A stretch of DNA of 64,000 nucleotides from Phalacrocorax aristotelis (lineage: Eukaryota > Chordata > Aves > Suliformes > Phalacrocoracidae): assembly GCF_949628215.1 (NCBI RefSeq), contig NC_134283.1:29924975-29988974 (forward strand). Direction: 5' to 3'. The notes under the pieces are model-generated. The model had not been told where the DNA came from. It saw only the letters and a list, made by a program, of their open reading frames with translations, and did no database searches. The position numbers were made by a program, and so were the translations under genes. Positions 1-13,600 of this stretch are shown in pieces (position 1 is the first letter of the stretch; each line of letters starts with the position of its first letter).

Positions 1-1434
1 AAAAGTGAAGTTTCAGCCCCATGCCATATAAAGTGTCTTTGTATGTGTTAATCTTGAATTACAATAAGCGATGGAAAGTTGAAAACAGAATTTAATAATT
101 TCCATCTTGTATCTCTGAAAGCAATTAGCATAATTTTGGAATGATACGCTTTTACATGTTAAGATTACTTTTTTCCTTTTATAGGAAGCTGTTGAATAAA
201 AGTTAGGAGAAAAAAAAGACTGCATTACATTACAGTAATGACCCTTAAAAATAACTTCTCCTGTGGTGAGCTGTGAAATTTGCTCTTGATTAAGACCAGC
301 ACCTGGTAGCATTCATAAGGATAATCTATGTGCCAGTAAGAAATGGCAACAATTAAATTGTTTATGTAAAAAGAAAAAGTACAGAATAAGATCTTCAATA
401 AAGAATTACTCTAATCTTGGAATAATATAAAAATTATGAACCCTGGCTTTGAAAAACCAACGGCAGAGTTTTTTATATTTATTATTGTTACTGCATATTT
501 TCTGAGGTAACTCTTGGCTTATGTTGTTCAGAAGCCTGAGTTGCTTAGTAATTTCTGTCTTAATAGGATTTGTTGCAGTGTGCTGATTTAGTAGATTTGG
601 GAGCAAGCAGTCATACAAGCTTATGGTGTTGGTTTCACTTGATTTTTATTATTTAAAATATTTCGTTTGTTTGGATTCATTTTGACTAACTTTCTCCAAA
701 ATTCACCTTTACTTGTTTCTTCCGTTATCATAAAAAGATAGAAATGGATGAATTTTCTGAAACATGTAACAAAGACATGGTTATTAACAAATAGGTTACC
801 AGCAGTGACTTAAGTTTAGAGTGGAAAACAGTCATGAAAGGCTCCATTAAGTACTTAAATAAAAATCCCTCTGTTAATATTCCATATATTTTAACAGGGT
901 TTCTATTTTTGACTCTTTAAATCAATTACCTTTATCTGTTTCTATATCCCACATGTGTTGTTAGGAGTAAACTGTCCTGCTAATACAGCTGCCTATATGA
1001 GTCTGAAGTGTTATTTGTGTATACAAGTAATGCTATATAGTTAGCGTGGCTTTACTTATAATACCACAGAAAATACTGTCAGTCATATGCATGAAAGTGT
1101 TTTTACAGAGATATTTCCTAGCGTTCTCTTGCATATGGCAAGATAGCTATACACTAATTAACTCTGGTTCTCGTGTGCTACAAAACCAGGCTGGGTACAC
1201 AGGAGTTGTTTTGCTGCATGCTATTACTTAAGACATAGTCAGGAATAAGATGTTAACCAAGTTTATGGAGAAATATGTATTATTTTACTGTTCATAGGAG
1301 TGTTAGTTTATGAGCTACCTTTTTTGTCTTGTATTAATGCAAAAATATATCCTTGTATCCTGATTAAGAAAGGAAATCTAATAACTTCTTTTAGATGAAC
1401 TACTGTAACTTACTGCAAAATATTTTTTAATCAG
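1..1434. other. Non-coding sequence upstream of SPDL1 coding exon 1
   Basis: AT-rich sequence with no recognisable coding exon, repeat family or CpG island. It is probably the first intron of SPDL1, because a polypyrimidine tract and CAG acceptor at 1424-1434 precede the exon that carries the start codon. The promoter and the non-coding first exon would then lie left of the window. Confidence 0.6.
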
Positions 1435-1470
1435 TTTGTTTGCGAAGTTGAAGTAACAGAAGGAAGAAAA

Positions 1471-1629
1471 ATGGAGACAGACACCATTTTAAGTCTTAGG
1501 CAGCAACTCAAGGAAGCAGAGAATGAGCGAAGAAAGGCTGCACAGTATGGCTTGCATTTATTGGAGTCCCAAAGTGAAGTTCAAAATCAGTTGGATCAAA
1601 CACGCCGTGAATTGACAGAGAAAACTGAG
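1471..1629 (+). CDS. SPDL1: SPDL1 coding exon 1 (residues 1-53)
   Basis: Starts [17 protein letters not shown] and contains AAQYG, the CC1-box core. The exon probably begins at 1435 after a CAG acceptor. The donor is GAG|gtgatg. There is no in-frame stop between 1435 and the ATG, so the start is chosen by Kozak context and alignment to the human protein. Confidence 0.95.
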
Positions 1630-4600
1630 GTGATGTTTTAAACTTGGAGGAAAAAAAGCAGTCAGGAGCTTTGTTTTATTTTAACTATTTTTTAACAGAT
1701 GTGTTAAATGCCTTTTAGAGTCTAGATTTATTTTAATAAACCTTTTTTGTTTAAGTATTTGTAGAGGGGGCGCTTTATCTCTGCACTAAGATATTGACCG
1801 TAATTTTATCTAACTGGCACAGGGTTTTATAGCTAATTATGCATCCAGTGTTCAGTACTGTGTAGGATTAATTGCCTTTCATGAAAATGAATGCTAAGTG
1901 CTAAAATAAATTTGATTTAGAGCATTTGTTTGGTACATTTAGCAATTCATTAATGTTATGCTGTCTTTGCAAGCTTTGTATCTCTTAAAGCTGTAAAAAG
2001 AACACTAGCAACAAGACTGTAAAATTGGTTTCTTCTGTAGTGAAGTTTTAAAATTTTCTAAATACCAAGGAATTCTGAATTTATTAGTACATTTCTTTGC
2101 AGTTCAGGGAAGAGAGTGGTGTAGTGTTGAAATGTAGAGGTACTATTTGGTCAACTAGTTTTCTTAGTAATTGTGCAAGAAAATTTCAATCAGGAAAATA
2201 TCTTCTGCTTTTCATAAACACTTTAATTTTTGTTTGTTTTCAGTCAGCCCATGCTTCAGATACACCATTTTCTTCATTTAGTCTGTTTCTGGCTGTGCAA
2301 CCATCCCTCCTCTGGTGATAGAGTGAAAATGTTTGTGGTTTTGTTGTTGTTCTTGGTTCCTTTTTTTAACCAGCTGGAGAGTTGTAGCACCATGTTATTC
2401 TGAATGAACCCTAATACCTTAATTCCGATCAGTTGGCTGTTACTAAGCTTAGTGCAAGAGAGGCAGCTGGAAAGCACAAGTGACAAGGAACGCAGGGCAG
2501 GATCATCCTTTTGTGCAGACAACCCGAGAGGGTTGGTTTTTTTGTTGGTTGTGTTTGGTGTTTATATTTTTTTAAACATGGGTTTGACAAGTCCCTAAAT
2601 GGGACTTCAGCAAAAGGTTGAATGAGCTACAAGGTTTGGGCATTTAGTTTTGATCTGAGTAGATTGTTCCCCAAGCATTTGTGAATATGACATCTAGATT
2701 TATTAGTATGTTATTTCTTTCAGAAATTTGAACAAGAGAAATACTCTCTTCAGAGAGAAATTGAACTCAAGAATCGAATGTTGGAAAGCTTGAGTTTTGA
2801 ATGTGATTCCCTTAAGCAACAGCAAAGCATGCAACTGGATAAACAGAAAGAACAGCTTGCAAGAGTCTATGGGCAAGAAATCAGTGACCTTAAAAACAAG
2901 GTTTGGCACTAAGATACAGCTAAAACGTTGCTAATAGCATTTTGAAGAATATGTATTTAACCCATAATTGCACACTTACTACCAAAACAAATCTAATAGT
3001 TTTAATGTGTAGGAGCTTGTTTGGTTGGTTTTTAACAAACGTGTGCATAGTTACATTGTGAATGATGTTAAATTTCAAAGCTTATTTTTGAAAGTTTAAG
3101 TTGTATTTCTGAGACATTTTCTGTAATTAGAACCGAGTGAAAATTGTGCTTTTCAAGAATTTTTTATGAAATGGTACTACTTAGTTGTCAACTGTCTTTA
3201 AGTTGGAGAACCTGAAAGCAGAACTAGATGAAACGCGACTCTCAGAGAAACAATTAAGACACAAAGTGGATCATCAGAAGGAAATAATTGCTGCCAAAGC
3301 AGAAGAGTTACACATGATGTCTGAACGTGTACATGAGACCATGTCTTCAGAAATGCTCAATCTTCAGATAGAACTCACTGAACTAGAAAGTGTGAAGGTG
3401 CGTGACTAGTACTTTAATAATTAGGAGTGTAGACTGGTTGGAGATAAAATTTGTGCCTTTCTTCTCATTTTTTAGATGGTTTATGTATATTGCTACCTTA
3501 TGATTGGCTTACTAGTAAGAAAATAGGCACAGAAAAAAAGGCTTAATAACTAGACTAATATAACCTCTTCAAGATAATATTTTTGTATTAAAAGAAATTA
3601 CAACCAAACCGTAGTTTTTGTAGTTTTGTATTTAAAAGTAACTATGAACAAACCTGTTTGGTTCACATGGGCCTCTTGTTCTTCTAATTGTTTATAAACT
3701 TTTTATTTCATACTTGGGAATTTTTGTTGTTTAGGCCAATGTTGAAGAAAAGCTGAATGAACTGCAGTACAGTAAAGAACAATTAGAACTCATAAACAGT
3801 AATTTACGTAACCAGCTGGAACGTCTACAGGGAGAAAAAGAAGAGAGGGAAAAAGAAGTTGTTTCTTACTGTAATGCATTAGAGGTATTCTTTTTAATTT
3901 TTTTTCAACAGTGGTGGATAATCCCTGAATTCCACAAGTTATAGTGCTAGCTTTTCAGTGAAATCCAAGGAGTTTTGAGAGAGGAATTCTGAGGAGGGAG
4001 GGAGAGAAAGAAGGCAGAGTGGAAAAAAGGAATATTGACTAGTCATGTTTGGTATCGCCTCTTGCTAAATACTCTCTATATTGGCATTCTTTTGCGGAAA
4101 GCTGTGTATGGGGATCCTTTGCATTGCAGTATTCTGCCTCATAACAGGACCTTCTCACAGGTCACTGATATAATTCTTATTTCAAGTTCCTACTGAGTGC
4201 CTTGGAAAACTACTCTCTACTATGGAAGAGAGAAGATTTGTGACTAAATAGCAAAGCAAGGTTAATAGTCCTAATACCATTAATCCAATTGATAAAAATC
4301 AAAGTTTTCCTTCAAAGGTTTTAGTTATGCTCTTGTCCTGAAGAACAAGTGTAATATTAAGCCTTTTGGTGAAACAAAATTGATTGTCTCTTACTGAATA
4401 GAAGAAGTATATGCACAGTTAAGCACTGCAGTACAAGATAATCTGTGCTAAAGGCATAGGAAATGGAAAAGAGGTATAACTATCTGGTTAAATATATGCA
4501 GTACGTCAGATGCAACAATGACTAATATCCTCTTTGCTTTAATCTAGAAAGCTCGTGAAGCTAATCAAGAACTTCAGATTCAGCTGGATCATGCCGTACA

Positions 4601-7600
4601 GCAAACTTTGGACCCTACAAGTAAAGGCAATTCTCTCTTTGCCGAGGTACAGTTATGCCACAGGTACCTGAGAATATATAGAGGAAAGAAGAAATACTTC
4701 ATAAATTTTATTTCTTATATTTCATTGAAAATATTAGAGTATCTGTACCTGCTCTGGCCAGCATGAATATCTATTCCTCAAATACTACTTCACCGTTGAA
4801 CTGTCTAGGAGCTGACCTATGAAAAAAAGTTTTATGTACACTCTGAAGTTGGGGAGTTAGTGAAGTTAATGGAATTGCGTAAAGTTACCTGGTTATTATG
4901 CTATTAAGGTGGGACTGAAGGTTTGTGACAGTTCTGTCTGCAGCTCTCAGCTCTTCAGTAGTTTTATTCAGCTGGTAAGCCTCCTTCAATGCAGAAGATA
5001 GTATGGGAAATACTGTTAAATGCTGCCTTCTAAAAAGGTGCTGAAAATGGCTGGGTGTTTGAGCATTTGGGAGGGGGTTTTGAATTAGTTTTTTGAATAA
5101 GAGTTCAGCTGCTGTTATATGCATAGGAAGTTGTTTTCTGACAACACCCAGGGAACGGGTTGAATTGGTATGCAGTTCACTTTATTTTTTTAAACTATTT
5201 GTTCTGATGTCAATGGACTAAACTATTCTGCAGCAACACTGAAGCATATGAAATATTACTTAATTTTGATATGAAAAGAACAAAAGGAAAATCTGTTGCA
5301 CTTTACTGATAGGGCTTTGGCTGCTGCAGCAACGTCTACTTGTCTCAGAGGTAATGACAGTAGGGCATATTTTCAAGTACAGTTGCTGGAAAAGCAGTAT
5401 TTGCAGAACCAACATGAATTGCTAGGTAACATCTTGTAAAACTCGTCATCCAAGTGCCAACAAGTGCTATAATTTTCATAGTAATAATTGTTAACAATGT
5501 TCTGTAGGTGGAGGACCGTAGGGCAGAAATGGAACGACAGCTGATCAGTGTGAAAATAAAATATCAGTCACTACAAAAACAGCATGCATTCACTAGAGAA
5601 CAATTGCACAGAATGAAGGTATGACAATTACTGTAATACTCCAGGGTTTCCTTGGGGTCTGATAAGGCAATGCTTTAGTACACAGGCTAGGGGATCTGAT
5701 TGTCTTTAAAATATGGTACAGTAGTCTGGGGGGGCAGGGGGGAAATGGGAGAAAAAACAAGTGAGATGTCATTGTGCTATTTGACTTTTATGGTACATCA
5801 GCATTTTTATATTGCTACTGGTGTTAGTACTTTACCCTAGAACTCCAAGTTATGCTGAAAGCACTATGTTTGCTTACTTTGGCAGTAGTTGTTAAACGGA
5901 TAAAAGTGTAACACAACTCCCATGAGTCAAACTAACATTCAGTTTGTCTTGACAATTGCTTTTTCTTTTCTGATCTAACTCTTACTCAAATAAGTGACTC
6001 ATGTAGTATATGAACTGTGACTGAGGAACAAAATGTCAAGGAAAGGGCAGGATTGTACTCTGTCCTCTGATCACACTGAGCTTTTTTTTCCTCTCTGGGT
6101 TGCTTTCTTGTTTTCATGTTTGTCCATATTTTTCTTGCTTCTCTCTATCTTTAGTGCAAGAATAAGTCATAATTTCTGTCATAACTGTTTCATTTAGACT
6201 ACACTTTCATAGGATGGGAGCCTGTTGGTTAATACTGCTGAGAACTAGTTAGCAGAAGCCAATTTACAAGATAATGTAAAGGGGATGCTGCAAAACTGCC
6301 AACTGTTTTCATGTTGGTATTCTGATTTTCCAGCACAAGAGTGGATCCTTTCATTTTGATCAAATACTTGATTGTGCAGATTGAGGAGAGTGCTTAAGCA
6401 TCAAGAGTGATGATAATGAGTAACACTGAAGATACAAGTTTGTGTTGCCTAGCTTTTGTGGAGAAGTAGGTTGAAAATAATTGAAACATTCTTAAAGGAC
6501 AGGAAAAGAACTACTGATGCAGCAAAGGAATTCTCTTTTACTAAAATCTGACCTTGAGAGCTAAGGATTTGAGTGAGTAGTAATGAATAGGATCAGTTTC
6601 TTCAGACATTTTCTCCTTGTGAGGGTAAGTCAGTCATGCTGATTGAATGGTATAAGAAATGTTCCTAATACTGAAGATTGTTACCAAAAACTGAGGCAAA
6701 TTGGCATCCCTGTTTTATTACTTAATGTTTTCATTTGGAATTTCAATTTGTGCTCATTTGTCCCCATAATTCTTCTAATATCAATATTGGAGATAAGCAG
6801 TTTGTTAGGACAGCTGTTTTGCTTAAGCTGCCATCTTGAATCCCTGTTAGCATCCTTTCTGCTTTGTGTTGCATTGGGATGCTGTGTGTTAAAGTTCCAT
6901 CTATAGTTAACGAATCTCTTCATTCAGCAGCTGATTCCAACAGTGTAACTGACTGTTGTTGTAGCTTTAGTGGTCAGAATGTCTGAATTGGGGTATTTAC
7001 TGATGGCTTCTGAAGTTCTGACTCCTGAACAGAATGTAAGCAGAACTCCTGTGAAAGTTTTACCATGTCTGGTGTATTTTCCACAGCCCACAGTATCCCT
7101 TCCAGTTTCTTAATGTTTCTGTTCTTTGTTTTTATGTAAATCCACTGCAATTTGCAATTCTGACAGTTAGCAAGTGGGCTTTTAAGAGAAAGAGGAAGAG
7201 GTTAGGTGACCACATGCTTGGGAAATGTAAGGATAGTTTCAGTCAGCCAGGGGGTGTTAAAATTTTGCCTCCCTTAGGTGCTGTAGAAGCTATGAGGAGG
7301 ATGATTGAATCTTTAGCTCTAGTTTATGTACAGAATCGTTAGTATCCTTTACTTGACATAGGAGATTCTGTATGGTAAATGCTCTTCTCTCACTTGGTCT
7401 GTTAATCTGTAGTCTAATTTGTTTCAGCTGATCTTTCCTTGTGATTTCTCAAAGTGTCCTACAGTACTACCTTATCCATACTGACTAGGCTGGTAAAATG
7501 CTACAGTTATCACTAACACCCTGTTGAGTCTTTCCATTATTGCATTTCATATTGTTTCTCCAGCTGTTCAAATGTCTGATGTATCATTTACAACTGAATG

Positions 7601-10600
7601 TGTTAAGGCTCTCATACTGTGATACTATTGTGTTAACAGCATCAGAAAAATCTGCTATAAATGCAAGAGTTTTCCTTGGTAACTTCTCCTTTAGCAATGA
7701 CAAAGGGCATTCCTTTGCTTGAATGGATGTCTTACACTGAAGAAGCTGAAATTGTTGGATTAATATTACAGAAGGCAAACTCAGAGTGTTATCTGTACCT
7801 TGGTATCAGAACTGCAAAAAAAGAGTTTTTAAACTCATTGATGAACTAGGGTGTGTTTTTTCCAAAGTGAAAAGTTCTCAATAAATGCATTTTTAACTCT
7901 GGTAAACAAGCCTGGACTGTAGTTTGATTCTAGCTGACTTGGTGTTTACAGTTTGAATGTGAAATGTTGTGTGTGTCCTTGACAGTGTATTTATAGGTTC
8001 CTTAGTCAATACGGAGGAAGATATGACACCTCAGGACTACTCTGTTCAGTAAGGCTTCAGTTGTCCTAAAGATTTTTGGTGTCTACCTATGATGATGATA
8101 GTTGTGAAACTATCAAAAACCCGCCTGGATGCAGTCCTGTGCACCCTGCTCCATGTGTCCCTGCTCAAGCAGGGGGGTTGGACAAGACAATTTCCAGGGG
8201 TCCCTTCTGACCCCTGCCATTCAGTGATTCTGTGAAGACTCTGTTGTGAAGACTGCTGAGTTTAAGCATCCAGTGTGCTTCTATATTCAGGGTAGAATGA
8301 CAAGGCTTGAGTACACTAATTCTTCTGGGTAAGAAGCTGAGATTTTCAGTCACTTAACCCAGTATTTGTTGTAAGGAATTTTTTTTCCTTTTTTCCAGCT
8401 GCAGATGGCTACACTGCTACAGATGAAAGGCTCTCAAGCAGAATTTGAGCAGCTGGAACGCTTACAGTCGATGTTAGAACAAAAGAATGGTGAGATAGAA
8501 GATCTTCTTATGAAAGTGAGGCAGCTAGAAAAATTTAAGGTATGTGGTCTGTTATTAAGTGGAAAAGTGATAATCAGAAGGTAAAACATGAGAACAAGAA
8601 TTATGAAAACTATCTGAAGTCCATGCTCAGGTTTGAAAAGGGATCCAAAGCCTACCCGTGCCTTTATTTGACCAAAGTTTTATTTTGCAGCTGGAGAGCA
8701 TACACTTGTGAAGTTCAAAGAAGCAGAAAATTCTACACAACCCAACGCCTGGTTTGAAGAAACAATTTTTTCTGGGTTCCTGTGTGCAGCACCTTCATAT
8801 TTTACGTAGTTGCCTGTAGTATTTAAATTCAATTACTTGGTCAAAGTTCACTGAGCTATGACATCTGATTCTTCTTTTGGAAAACATAACCATTTCACAT
8901 TTTTACTCTGTGTACTTAGGTTTTATCGCTTTTTAGTCTCAGCTATGTTGGATTTCCTGGGTATTCATTTCCTTAATGCATCTTAACTTTGCACATGAGG
9001 CATGCTCTTTTCTAGAAAGAATGAATTACTTTATCGTTCTTGTAAAGCAATTTCTTTAGTCCTCTTATGCAACTTGATAGCATCTCATCAATATTTTGGA
9101 AGGTGAGAAATACATGAGAACACCTGTATGCACTATTGTAATGTTACTGATGTTTGTGTGGATACAGAGTGAGGAACTGTAGACTCACTTATTTTCTTAC
9201 GTACTTAGGGACTTGACTTGGCCCTTTCTTATCACAGCTTAGGAATGTAAACTTAGGTGTATTAGCTTATGCCTTAGGATTACGCTTTCCAGGATAGTGT
9301 CCTCTATTCTGAGTTTAACCAAAGTGGCATAAAGCTAGGCTTAACCCATTTCAGTAAGCAACTGAGACAGCTTGATAGCTTTACCAGATTTCTAATGTAT
9401 AAGCTTGATCTGTATTTATTTTTGTCTCTATGCCATAAATAAGTAGTGCCAGGAAATTAAATGATGGATTCAGATAACCAACAAAAGTACCTGTAGTCAG
9501 CGACTGACAGAAGCCTGAGAGATCTGTGGGACAGTATTAAATCCAAGTACTGTTTGTTCAGGAAAAAAAACCACAAAACAAAAGCCCCAGAATGTCATGT
9601 TACTGATGCATTTTATAGATGCCATTAATGCAATAAACTGTCTTTATTATGACCCAACTTTCTAATCTAAAAGATGCAATTGATTTTGAGATTTTGGCTG
9701 TTGATTAACATGGCTTGTATTCCTTATCTTTGGGTACAGCTGCTGAAGCCTAGAAATAAAGGCTGAAACTAATTCCCTGTGGGTTAACTTGAAAATACAG
9801 GAAATTTAGTTAAAAGGAAGATAACTATTCTGCAATGCTATTCAAAAAACTTCTGGAGTTCAGAACTTGCTTTTTTGTATTTCTTTCAGTGAATGAGAGC
9901 GCTGTCTCAGTGCTATTTGCACATGTACCAAATGAGGAAGTACTCTGAGCAACTGAGCTCTCTTAAAAGTTTAAGTGCCCCTATTGTGAGGCTTCCTATA
10001 GAAATGCATGGAAGAATTCACCCAAGGACCGAACTAATGTGGTTCTGAAAGGTCACTGTTTGACAACGTGATGTTTTTTCTTTATCAGACTTTATATGAG
10101 AATATGGAAGAATCCAGAGCTGGTAGTAGCTCAAAAGGAGAGTCTGAAGATGGTTATTATGCAGATTTACTCCAAATGAAACTTGACAACTCAAAGTAAG
10201 TACCTAATGGTCTGAGGTCTAGAGGTTGGTTGTGATCTGGTTATCTTCTAGCTACTTGTTTTTATTACAGTTTGTCTGTATGTAGTCTGCTACTGTGTGC
10301 AAATACACTCATCTGCTAATGCTGTGGAACCATCCTATGTTCATTAACAGACTGAGAGTTGTGTTGTTTGTCACTTTACTTATTGTTGCAGAAGATAGCA
10401 GCAGAACTATTTCATAGTACTGTAGTATTGTAGTATTTATAGTATTATAGACATGCACTGAGTATCAACAGAATTATTGTTGTGTTGGTCTCTTAGGGTA
10501 ACACCTTTGTGTAAAGCTTGTATTGTCGGTTATAGAAGTAGTTATATTAATTTATATGGAGGCTAAAGACCCCTGATAGTGAATTTGTAGGTTAGGGAGA

Positions 10601-13600
10601 GCTTCTCAAACCAGTCACATATGCACATGTGTGGTGTTCAGCATACAGCTTTGCTTTTAGCAAGTGTTATATCTCTGGTAACTAAACTCACTGCTCTACG
10701 TCAAGTTCAAGTGAAAACTTTCATTGAGGTCTCTTTAATTTCCTACTAGTGTATAAATATTAATTTTATGTGAAGCTGCTGGAAGCTTAGGTGGCTTTTT
10801 CTCTGCTGTACTAAAAAAACCCAAAACCAACCAAACAAAAGAAGCAAAAAAAAAAAAAAAAACCCCCCACCAACAACCAAGTCTGAGTGACTGTATAACT
10901 TTCCTCCCACCCTAGCAAAGAAACTGAAAGCTTGAAAAATGAACTGTCCTTGCAGAGGATGAAAGCCCTGTATGAGAGCCAAAGGGTTCTGGAAGTTGAA
11001 AGGAAACTCTTCACAAATGAGAGACATTTACAAGCTTGTCAGAGTGAGAATATGAACTTGCGAGTTATGCTGGATGAGCTAAAAATGAAATACGAACCTG
11101 AAGGTAAATATTACTTTTCCGTATGGAAAAAAATAAATATCTAGTCCTTTCAACCTTCACAAGTTGAATGACATTAAGCGGGAAGAGGTTGGGTTAGCTC
11201 CAGATAAAAACTAATGTTTAAATGGCTACCTTTTTGATGATGATCTGGTCCAAAACCTGCTGAACTTAAATAGAAAAGCTGTACCTTGCTCAAGGACCTT
11301 ACTTCAGTATGTATACGAACATTAATGTCAGAAGGCTAAAGAATACAGATTACAGGGCTCAGAGGCTTTAGAGTATAGCTAGATGACCATAGTGTAGTAG
11401 GCATGAGCAAATGCTTAGGAAATGCTTTTCATAACAGTAGCAGTATCTCTGAGAAGCGTCAGCTTTCCCAATGTAGGTAAGTGCAAAGCATTTAGAGGAG
11501 AAACTGTTTAGTAGCTCAAGCTTAATATGGATTAAGTTTGACAACAGAGGCCCACCTGAAAAACAGCTCATACCTGGGTATGTGCAGAAAAAAGGAGTTG
11601 TAGCCTGTGGAGGAAGATGAATGGGGAGCCAGATAGGTGAATTGGTTTTGGTACTTGTCTGTACCCAGAGGATTTAATTTTAAAGTCTTAATTGCGGAAG
11701 CTTACCTCAGCAGCTTTCAAAATGGAAATAAAATAATTGAGCATATTCATGTAGTTCAGAGCATCTAATTTAAAGCCTTGGTAAAGAGGGAGAGCGGATG
11801 GGGAGAAAGCTTGATAGAGACAAAAAAAACCACCTTTCTTTTGGGATGCTTATTTGTCCTTTCATATGTTATCAGCATTCTTTAAGGGATGTAAATTGTC
11901 TGTTGAGAATTATTTCAAGGACTTCAGTCATGTGAAATATTCCTTATTTTATTATTAACATGTTGGTGGACAGGTTAACCCCAGCTTCACTTGTGTACAA
12001 AGTATTGCTTTTTTTCCTTAGAATTACTTAAAGGCATTAAAATTAAAAAGAAGAGGGAGAAGATTCCAGTGGACAGTACTTCAGTAAAAGAAGCTGCTCT
12101 CACTCAATTGCCAAGTAAGGAAGAAACAAACACAACTTCCAAGAACATGGAGCAAAGTGATGCTTCTCCAAAAAAACATGCTCTTGAAGCACCACCAGTA
12201 AATGTAGCTCTTCAAGCAATGCAAAGAGTAGTTGAACCTGAAAGGGAAACAAAGAGAGTTAAAATTAAAGATAAGAATCATGATGCCTTTACTTCGTGTA
12301 GTAGAAGTGGAAGTAATTCCTTGACTTCGGCTGCCTCAAGGTCAGTGTCAGCTTCTGTCTATGGTCAAGGCAATCATCACAGACCTGCATCTCTTTTCTT
12401 TCGCTGCATGAACTATGCTATCCACTTCTTCATTTATTTCCTCAGTGTTGCATGCAGTATAATTCCTCAGCTCCGGCTGCCTACATTGAACCTCTCAAAA
12501 CCTCTTAGAAAGACTAAACTCATGACTAATGAAAAAGACTCTTGAAACTGTAACAATCTTTGAAATAACTTATCCCATTACTTAAAAATGTTTCAGGTGT
12601 GCAGATAGCATGACAGCTCACTCTTACTTGAGAAATAGGACTGTTTTCTTGGTCCCTTCAAAGCTGCCGCACGACTGTTACATGTCAAAGTAGCAAAGGC
12701 AATAGGTATTATGCTTTAGGTTTGTACCTGATTTCAGCCCTCGTCAACCTTCAGATTTAGCTAAAAGCCTAAAAATTATTTAAACTAATCTTTAACCTGA
12801 ATTGGGTTAACAGAACTTGCATTGTACAAGACAATAGACAATTAATGGTGCTGTTTGTACTGATGGACAACTGACTTCCATAATCTGGATGCATGATAAC
12901 TAGAAACAAAACTGCGGAACTAAGATGAAGTTTTCCTCCTGAACGGAGAATTTAAGTTCCTTTGTGGCAGATGGTAAGGCAACTCAGTACAGTAATTAGC
13001 TACAACTTTATCTTGATAAAAGTAATGCTGATGATTTTTTTCCCAGCTGATGCTTTTGTATTCTGTTCATATTTGTAATCTTAGTAAACACATGTTGGAG
13101 TGCTTGGGAGAGGAGGAGGGGAAAAAAGGTCTGGGATAGTCTAGATGCTTTGAGCTTACAACTTGCTAATGTCTGCTAGTAAAACTAGTTTATTGAATCT
13201 AGAACGACAGCACTTCAAAGATGGAGGAAAGCCTAACACATGGAAATACATACAGTGTATCCAAAATTAATGGAATTAAGAAGGAATTGGATTGTTATTT
13301 TGGATCAATTATTTGAGGTTGTATTGGATATACTGTTTGGTTACTTCAAATCTGTTAATTGCAATCTTCTGAGATAGCCTGGAAAGAATATGGCAGAAAC
13401 AGCAGTTGAAGTAGCTGTGTCCAAATATGCAGGGGCTGTTGCTGAGCAGAAAAGATCAGGGAAGTCAGACATGGGTGGTGAAAGTTGGGAGGGAAGATAG
13501 GATAATTTAGTGAGTGTTTTGACAGTGGTCTGTACACATGAAGGAACAGATCGTGTGTCACCTGGGTCTCAAAAGCTTAACTCACTTTCTCATATTTCTT

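Larger units (their letters stand above)
5619..8398. other. SPDL1 intron 6
   Basis: Intron of about 2.8 kb. It contains the G-run cluster at 5728 and the 3' tail of a CR1 LINE at 8112-8238. The rest is AT-rich with short chance ORFs and nothing I can name. Confidence 0.85.
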
